Assembly: GCA_026545225.1 (NCBI GenBank)
Contig: CM048846.1
Location: forward strand, 34,855,501-34,919,500
Length of the DNA stretch: 64,000 nucleotides
From: Cornus controversa
Taxonomy: Eukaryota; Streptophyta; Magnoliopsida; Cornales; Cornaceae
Direction of reading: 5' to 3'
Below, piece after piece: positions 57,629-64,000 of this stretch. Below the pieces are notes generated by a model. The model made no database searches. It was not told the DNA's origin and saw only the letters and a program-made list of their open reading frames with translations. The position numbers were made by a program, and so were the translations under genes. Position 1 is the first letter of the stretch; each line of letters opens with the position of its first letter.

Positions 57629-58119
57629 CTGCATACACGAAAAGGAATAACAGACTTGAATAACAATTTGACTGAAAAAGTATGTTTCAACTTAAAATAA
57701 GAAGACAATTTTGTCAAAGATCTTCATCAGTAGTATATGCATGAAAATGTAGCAATGCTAGTTTTGCAAAAGCATCATAACCGTTATCTAACAGTCCATT
57801 AAGGTTTAGAAGTATCTGTCTGTTTAGTACTTTGAGTGTGCATAATACCAAAAAAACAGTGCAAATTCAGAATAGTTAAATATCGTAAATACTATTAATA
57901 GCGACCTGTTTATTTTATGAAAATTTGCTTCTTCAGCATGAAAATGCACTTTGTAGAAAATAGCCATATGCCTCACATTACGCAATTTGTTCTATAACAT
58001 GAAAAGGAGACTCAGCAACTAACATGTATATGGTTAGAACTCAAAGTAAACAGGCAGACACTGAAGTCCATCTACCAACAAACATATGCAGCCTCAATTA
58101 GCGGAAAGAGTACTCATAA

Positions 58120-58745
58120 AAAACTTCATCATTATTATCATCATTGCCTTTATCCCATAAACGGAATTGGCCACATGAATTATCTTTTTCCATTATGCTC
58201 CATCACAAGTCATTTATCCTACTAGGTTCAATAGTTTAAAATCATTTCTTATTATTTCATTCCATGTTAGTGTTGGTTGATCTCTTTGTCTCTCACCTTC
58301 TATAGAAACCAAACTTCCTTTCCACACCAATTGCATCTACAAGTCTACGTTGAATATATTTATACCACCTAAGTCTACTTTCTTTAATTTCCTCACTGGC
58401 ATCACTACTAACTTCTCCCTGACATATTGATTAATGATTATTAATCTTATCTCTTCTAGTTAATCCTACCATCCATTTCATCATTTGCATTCCAGCCATA
58501 TGAACGTGTTGTTCTTGTTTCTTTTTTAACGTTCAACACTCTACTCCATATAAAATAGTCAATCTAATGACTATCCTATATGGGATATACTTTTCCGTTG
58601 AAATTATTTGACATCCGTTTATCACACAGAACACTACTGCCTGCCTCCATCTTGTCTAACATATTCCAATTCTACTAATTATACCATGATTCTCTCTGTT
58701 CTTCTGTATAACTGATCTTTAATGTCGAAAATGATTACTTTAAGT
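58120..58745 (-). pseudogene. LINE reverse transcriptase 3' fragment
   Basis: On the minus strand, fragments in changing frames match the conserved end of plant L1-type RTs: TILYGVEC*TLKKKQEQHVH, then MQMMKWMVGLTREDKIN, then SRLRWYKYIQRR and finally HVANSVYGIKAM. Stops and frameshifts make it dead. 5'-truncated, as is usual for LINEs. Confidence 0.75.
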
Positions 58746-58759
58746 AATGCTTAGGTCTT

Positions 58760-59015
58760 TATTTTTTTTAATAAGTATTCATTAAAGAGAGCCCAAAAGG
58801 GGGACGCAACCCAAAACAAACTGCACAAAAACGCTATTCACAAAATCCAAAAGAATCTCCATTCTCCAACGATTTACAGTTAGAACCCTGAACACAAAGA
58901 ATAGAGAACTAAGAACAGAATATCTAAACACACCCCAAGGAGATTCCACCCCATCGAAGAACCTCCTATTTCTCTCTCTCCAAAGAATATTAGCAATTCA
59001 AACCCTCAATAACAG
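58760..59015 (-). pseudogene. Possible second LINE-like fragment
   Basis: A minus-strand frame containing NILWRERNRRFFDGVESPW resembles the C-terminal 'W..ERN.R.F' motif of other plant LINE/RT zinc-binding proteins. Short and unsupported by further motifs. Confidence 0.5.
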
Positions 59016-59396
59016 AATGGCAAATTAAGTCCTCAATAATAGAATAGCAAATCAAATCCATAAGAGTGCGCCTGTGAGAGGTGTGTGTCAACAAGTAAGC
59101 CCCAACAAGTGCGCCTGTGATGGTGTGCATATATATATATATATATAGAGAGAGAAACTAACCTTAGAGTTGTTTTCAAAAGAACCAAACATGCCCTGAA
59201 CAGATTGCTTTCAAAAAAGTTCTATATATCTCTTGTAGAGATACAACCACAAAAATAAGCAAAAAGCCCCAAAATACGATTATCCCTAAGGCTGAGCTGC
59301 AAGTAAATAAATGTTATATTTTCAGTGTCAATGGAATTAGATATTCAAATATTATATATTATATTTTCAGTATCAATAAAATTAGATATTCAAATA

Positions 59397-60607
59397 TTAT
59401 ACTTTGGAATACTTACTGATCTTGATAAACTTGCTAGGCCATGCAATTGAATTTCCATGAGCTTGCCCAAGCAAGTAACGGCCGGAGGAATCTGCCCTAT
59501 ACAAGGGAGCTTCGGATTCAAAGACAAAATCGACCCACACTTTCCAACAATCAGAACCGAGTGGTGCATCACCTATGAGCGTAGAAGGATCTGAGGAAAC
59601 AACTTCACCAGTAGCAACAAGTAATCCTGTCCCATTGTAATGGAATAACTCGCAATCTTTTCTTTCAACATTTTCAGTAGATGGGACACGTGGTGAAGCA
59701 TTGGGACAAGATTGGTTATTAGCATTCTGTGTCTGGCATGAAAAAAAAGAAAAATAATTATATAAAAGCATTTTTAATAGAAATGATGACAACGCATTCT
59801 TATTTTCACTTACCAACAATGATCTAAACTCTTGCATTTGTTCCCTCATCTCTTCCCTCATTTGGTCCCTCATCTCTTCCCTCATTTGCTCTCTCATTTC
59901 CTCCCTCATCTCTTCCCTCATTTTCTCCCTTTCAAGTCGCATTGCTTCCAACATTTGCTCCTTTTGGTCCCGCATCATTGCTTCAAATTTCTTTTCATAT
60001 CTTTGGGAATTTTCTTGTTGTTGTGCTTGGGTTTTCAATTTTGTAAGTGTTACCCCAAACCCAAGCCCTCTCACTCTTCCTCGATGTTCTGAACCAAATA
60101 CATGATTGATGGCATCGTCATGAATTCCTGAACTTTGAGTCGTTTGGGAATATGTCTTAATTATTTCCTAAAATTTCATATTTTAAACACACGCATTAGT
60201 AATTTAATATAATAAATATAAATAATTAACTTAAATTAAAAAACCTAAACATGTTACCACGGTCTCCTTGACTTGTTCATTTATGGGCTGACCATCCTTT
60301 CTCATATGCGCTTTAATCCACACATCGACCCTTGAAATGTTATCGGGCGTGTCAGACTCTTTTCTCTACATACCCAAACATGCACGTTTCAATTATTTGT
60401 GCTACTAAATCACAAGAACTATGGTTAGCATTAAATAAGTGAAGAAAATAAACATTCATTATTACCATTGAATCTTCTAATCGAGCATAGCCTAATCGGC
60501 TTGTTGTGTGTGGGGTAGTTATTTTGCTCCTCAATTCTTGTTTTTGTTTTCTTTCTTTCTGTAAATACAAAAAAGTTGCTAATTTATATAGGTTATGAAA
60601 ATATATA

Positions 60608-60656
<49 letters not shown>

Positions 60657-61573
60657 AAAGTGCATATAAATACTCACAGCATGCTCCTCCGATAATCGAT
60701 TGGCAACAAATCCTTGCCACTCATCCACTGAATTTATATTATCGGGCTTCATTAAGGCAATGGCTCGTCGATTATTTCTCATGGACAACACATTATTTGT
60801 TGTATTTGATTTGTGATTGCGCCACGCCTTTCCCATCAATCCAAATGATACGCTTGCATGACAGTCGGCAACATCGAATCTTAGCTGCAAATATATATCA
60901 AATTATCAAATAAATATCCTACTATCATAGGGAGAACATGTTTCTATTCTTCTAATAGAGAATCAGACACATCCTTCTACTAGCAAATTAGTAAAAATAA
61001 AATACCTTTATAATATCCCATAATTCTTGTAATAGAGACTCAGGCACATCATTCCAGCTCTTAATTGTTATGGGAACCCTCTCACGTGCTAGAACCCCAA
61101 GGCAAGAACTATACTTCTTACTATTATCACCAACTGGCTGCCCCCTTTCATTAAAATCCACAACTAGGCGCTCATTTGGTGTGGATGCTATCTTGTACAG
61201 TTGAGACTTTCCCCTACCCTTTCTTTTCTTTGTATTTGATGTAGCCTCAATGGAAGGTCCTTGAGAAGTAACGGGATCGGGTGAAACCCCACCAACTCTA
61301 AATTGATCGCCTGAAGGTGTCCTTGGAGAATTTGAACCCCCGCCAGAAATGCGTACAACTGAGGGTGTACGTATCATTGCAGCCATAGCTGCTCGACGAT
61401 TTCGTTCTGCAAGTTTCCCACACTGTCTAGATGACTTCATTCAAGTACATGCATTAAAAGAAGAAGAACATTAAAAATACACATGTTTAAAGTTGATACT
61501 TAAATCAAAATAATTAATTTAAGATAAAACAACATTAAGTAAGATTGATACTTACTTCAGGATGTTCAGACAT
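59397..61573 (-). CDS. CACTA second transposase protein (Transposase_24-like)
   Basis: I infer exons with GT/AG borders: about 61556-61573 (MSEHPE), 61006-about 61435, 60678-60884, 60466-60558, 60258-60365, 59814-60167, and 59417-59732 or to the stop at 59397. Visible parts are NERLVVDFNERGQPVG and FGLMGKAWRNHKS (the DNA-binding/Transposase_24-type region), then VDEWQGFVANRL, DVWIKAHMRKDGQ and DDAINHVFGSEHRGRVRGLG. A long charged helix of repeated MREE(Q/M) units follows, and the end is GSDCWKVWVDFVFESEAPLY...GQAHGNSIAWP. The protein probably binds subterminal repeats during transposition. An AT microsatellite sits in an intron (60603-60650). The last exon may end at its own stop (SKYSKV then stop) or splice onward. 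Confidence 0.8.
60603..60650. repeat. TA microsatellite in CACTA intron
   Basis: Uninterrupted (TA)n run within the intron between the second and third central exons of the minus-strand gene; it distorts frames around it. Confidence 0.9.
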
Positions 61574-61821
61574 AGTAAAAATCTTTAGATGACCTGTAAT
61601 CTTATCAAAGGAGTAATAATTCAGTTTATATTGGAGGCGCCACTATTGATTTAGAAAAAGAGCACCAGAAACAACATATTACCAGTTTAAGATGGAATTT
61701 AATGCAAATTTAGATAGGTACATAATCACAACCATTCAGTTTCATCAAAAAATATGCTACAAGTAACCAATTACAAACCAAAAAATATAACCAAGTAACC
61801 AAATACCCATTTGAAAATATT

Positions 61822-64000
61822 CTACAATGTTATGCCCTCACAATCAAGTCGTACATGATGTTCGCCATCATCAAGAATTTCACATTCAAGTCTTGATATA
61901 TCTAATGGAGCATAAGGCATATAAGCATTCTCTTCAAAAGTGTCCAAGTCAATTTTGCCTCTTGGTGGTACTTTAAGTACCACATACCAACTTGACGTTT
62001 CAGTATCCCTAGAATAAAACACTTGCTTAGCCTGTGACGCAAGGATAAATGGATCACTTTCAAATTGACTTTGACCTACATGAAGGTTCACCAATGTAAA
62101 TCCATCTTCAACTTTGATGCCGTTTCTAATATTTGCCCAGTCACAATGAAACAACGGCACTTGAAATGAGTAGTAGTCTAACAAAATTATATCTTTCAGA
62201 ACACCATAGTAAGATATTTTTTCAACAACTTGATTTGTGTCTCTTGCACTAGATCGACATATAGTTTCAGCTTCAATGGAAACACCACTATTTTGTGTGC
62301 TTCTCTCGACATCCTTGGTGTGAAATCGATGGCCATTCACAATATAACCAGAATAAGAAATTACATCATTCCTAGGCCCATTTGAAAGCCCCTTTAGCAT
62401 CGTTGACACATTACTACTTGCATTAATCATAGTTTTGAACCATGAACTGAAGGTCTCCATGTGTTTCTTTTGTAGAGTGCTTTCATTCCTTGCAAGACAA
62501 CTATCCAAACCCTTGAGTTCCTCCACATGCTTTCTAATAAGAAAATAACATGGTTAAGTATTTTGTTTTTCAATAATAGTTATAAATTAAAAAAATTTCG
62601 TACCATCTTACTTTAAATATGGTTCCACCTCCTCATTGTTGAATAATACATAACGGTGAGCAATGGCTAACATGTCACTAGACATGGTTTTTGAAATTCC
62701 CTTAGAAAGTGGGCGTCCTCCTTCTATTGTTTCAGTTTCAATATCTTCATTGCGAGAACGACGAACACCAATTTCAGCGACTTGTTTCATGTGCTCACTA
62801 CAAAATTGAATGCACTCTTCTACCAAGTACTTTTCTGCTATGCACCCCTCAGGTCTTGCTCGATTTTTAACATATCCTTTATAAACTTTCATCATCCTAA
62901 ATATAACGATAGAATTATATATATGTAAATTAAATAATATTTGTAATTGCATAACATATATAAAAGAATGTTATAAATAAATTACCTCTCAAATGGGTAC
63001 ATCCAACGAAATTGTACTGGTCCACATAAACGAGCTTCTCGTGCAATATGAATGGTAACGTGTACCATAATGTCGAAGAAAGACGGTGGGAAGAACCTTT
63101 CAAACATACATAAAGTTTCGACAATTTCATTTTCAATTTTTTCCAATTGATTCCTATCAATCACCCTTTGACATATTTCATGAAAATACGCACATAGGCG
63201 AAATATAGCAATCCTCGGACCTTTTGGCAGTGTCCCGCGTAAAGCTACAGGCAGAAATTGTTGCATAAGAACATGACAATCATGAGATTTTAGGCCACTA
63301 ATTTTGCACTCATCCAATGATACACGTTGCCCAATATTTGAACTATAACCATCAGGTAACTTCAGCTGTTGTAACCTTTTACAAAATGATTGTTTCTCTT
63401 TCTTCGATAATGTATATGGTGCTGGTGGCAAGTAATTTTTTTTTCCTAACTCCTTTGGGTGCAAATCTCCCCTAATGCCCATTTGCTTCAAATCCATATG
63501 AGACTTTAGTCCATCCTTTGATTTTCCCTTTATATTCAATAGTGTGCCAAAAATACTCTCACAAATATTTTTTTCAATGTGCATCACATCCAAATTGTGT
63601 CGGAGAGGTAACGCCTAACATAACAAGCAAAAAGAATTATTAGTAAGAAGTGTGAACTCCTCAAATAAAAAAAACATGACCACCGAAGATAAAAGTGAAT
63701 TCAAATTGTGTACCTCCCAATATGGTAACTCAAAAAATATAGACTTTTTCTTCCATGGCCAAATGCTAGGTTTCTCTTCCTTATTGCGCTTTTTACTTTT
63801 TTCCTGATTTTTACTTTTTCCCCATGTATTTTGAAAATCCTTAACGCCGCAAAAAATTTCTGAACCAGCTAATACTCTAGGTGGCCCCTTCATTTCTTCT
63901 TTTCCATCAAACCAAGTTTTCTTCTTTCTATATGGGTGATTGAATGGAAGAAATCGCCGACTACCCCTGAACACAGTCTTTCCACTAGATTTCAACCATT
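61822..64000 (-). CDS. CACTA transposase (TNP2-type), partial
   Basis: C-terminal part of the main transposase; the catalytic DDE region lies mostly beyond the right edge. Inferred exons: 63714-beyond 64000 (ending FFELPYWE), 62986-63614, 62612-62896 and 61822-62533, all with GT/AG borders and compatible phases. Exon 2 has LDVMHIEKNICESIFGTLL and a GPVQFRWMYPFER segment, the conserved start and end of DUF4218. Exon 3 has a GCIAEKYLVEECIQFC segment. The last exon has SGYIVNGHRFHTKDVE and LDYYSFQVPLFHCDW, the DUF4216 signature, then a C-terminal acidic tail. No stop inside the exons. Acts in the nucleus on the CACTA termini. Confidence 0.87.

Larger units (their letters stand above)
55744..64000 (-). 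mobile_element. CACTA (En/Spm) transposon, minus strand, right end outside window
   Basis: CACTACAAGAAAATTAG at 55744 is a CACTA terminal inverted repeat. Subterminal repeats follow (55770-56405), built on GGCGGNC and CGCCTTAA words in both orientations. Two transposase genes read leftwards (64000 to 61822 and 61573 to 59397), the normal order for the 3' half of an autonomous CACTA. Between the second gene and the terminus lie a LINE fragment and a host exon of succinyl-CoA ligase alpha, so the element has taken up foreign sequence. The coding exons look largely intact with good splice sites. Confidence 0.88.

Overview
This 64 kb window is nuclear DNA of a flowering plant, probably a eudicot; I cannot name the species. 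The evidence is the content: Ty3/gypsy LTR retrotransposons of the Athila, Tat and probably Tekay/Del lineages, a Cassandra element carrying 5S rRNA sequence, CACTA (En/Spm) transposons, an L1-type LINE, an AT-rich background, and exon fragments with plant-like protein sequence. There are no bacterial-style operons. Nearly all of the window is nested transposons; the only stand-alone host-type gene I recognise is a small PGG-domain gene with one nonsense codon.

Layout. 1-2113: left-truncated, minus-strand Athila-like derivative whose LTR end is folded into an inverted repeat (290-bp arms). 2114-2720: GC-rich and purine-rich sequence, then an LTR-like promoter fragment. 2721-5495: AT-rich, nothing recognised. 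5501-31086: 'Tat-1', a decayed minus-strand Tat-lineage element (TSD CATCA) with an antisense plus-strand gene. Tat-1 was invaded by an Athila-lineage element (6654-17393, TSD CATAC, no reverse transcriptase) and by a large solo LTR (20385-25179, TSD ATGAC), which itself received a three-LTR TRIM (20911-21800, TSD GGTGA). 32304-33429: one end of a CACTA element with a cinnamoyl-CoA-reductase-like exon fragment. 33435-47780: 'Tat-2', a second minus-strand Tat element (TSD ACCTA) with a plus-strand plant-mobile-domain antisense gene and a solo LTR (34363-35769, TSD GTACT) inside one of its LTRs. 48728-49213: PGG-domain gene. 49538-50227: Cassandra TRIM (TSD GACGA). 51641-about 54500: probable LTR sequence with a triple tandem repeat. 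55744-64000 and beyond: minus-strand CACTA element with two transposase genes, a LINE fragment and the last exon of mitochondrial succinyl-CoA ligase alpha.

How it fits together. Five elements have matching 5-bp target-site duplications at ends I could place to the base, so the nesting order is readable. The Athila element landed inside the antisense gene of Tat-1; removing it with one TSD copy restores an open frame. The observations most worth following are: the two Tat elements with antisense plus-strand genes, one with spliceosomal-looking introns; the RT-less Athila whose LTRs are about 2% different overall but identical over about 610 bp; the Cassandra/TRIM pair that share both LTR ends and the internal domain but differ in the LTR middle (5S sequence versus something else); and the CACTA whose last transposase exon ends in the same intron phase as the captured succinyl-CoA ligase exon, which predicts a chimeric transcript. 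Boundaries and motifs were read by eye; percentages are hand counts.
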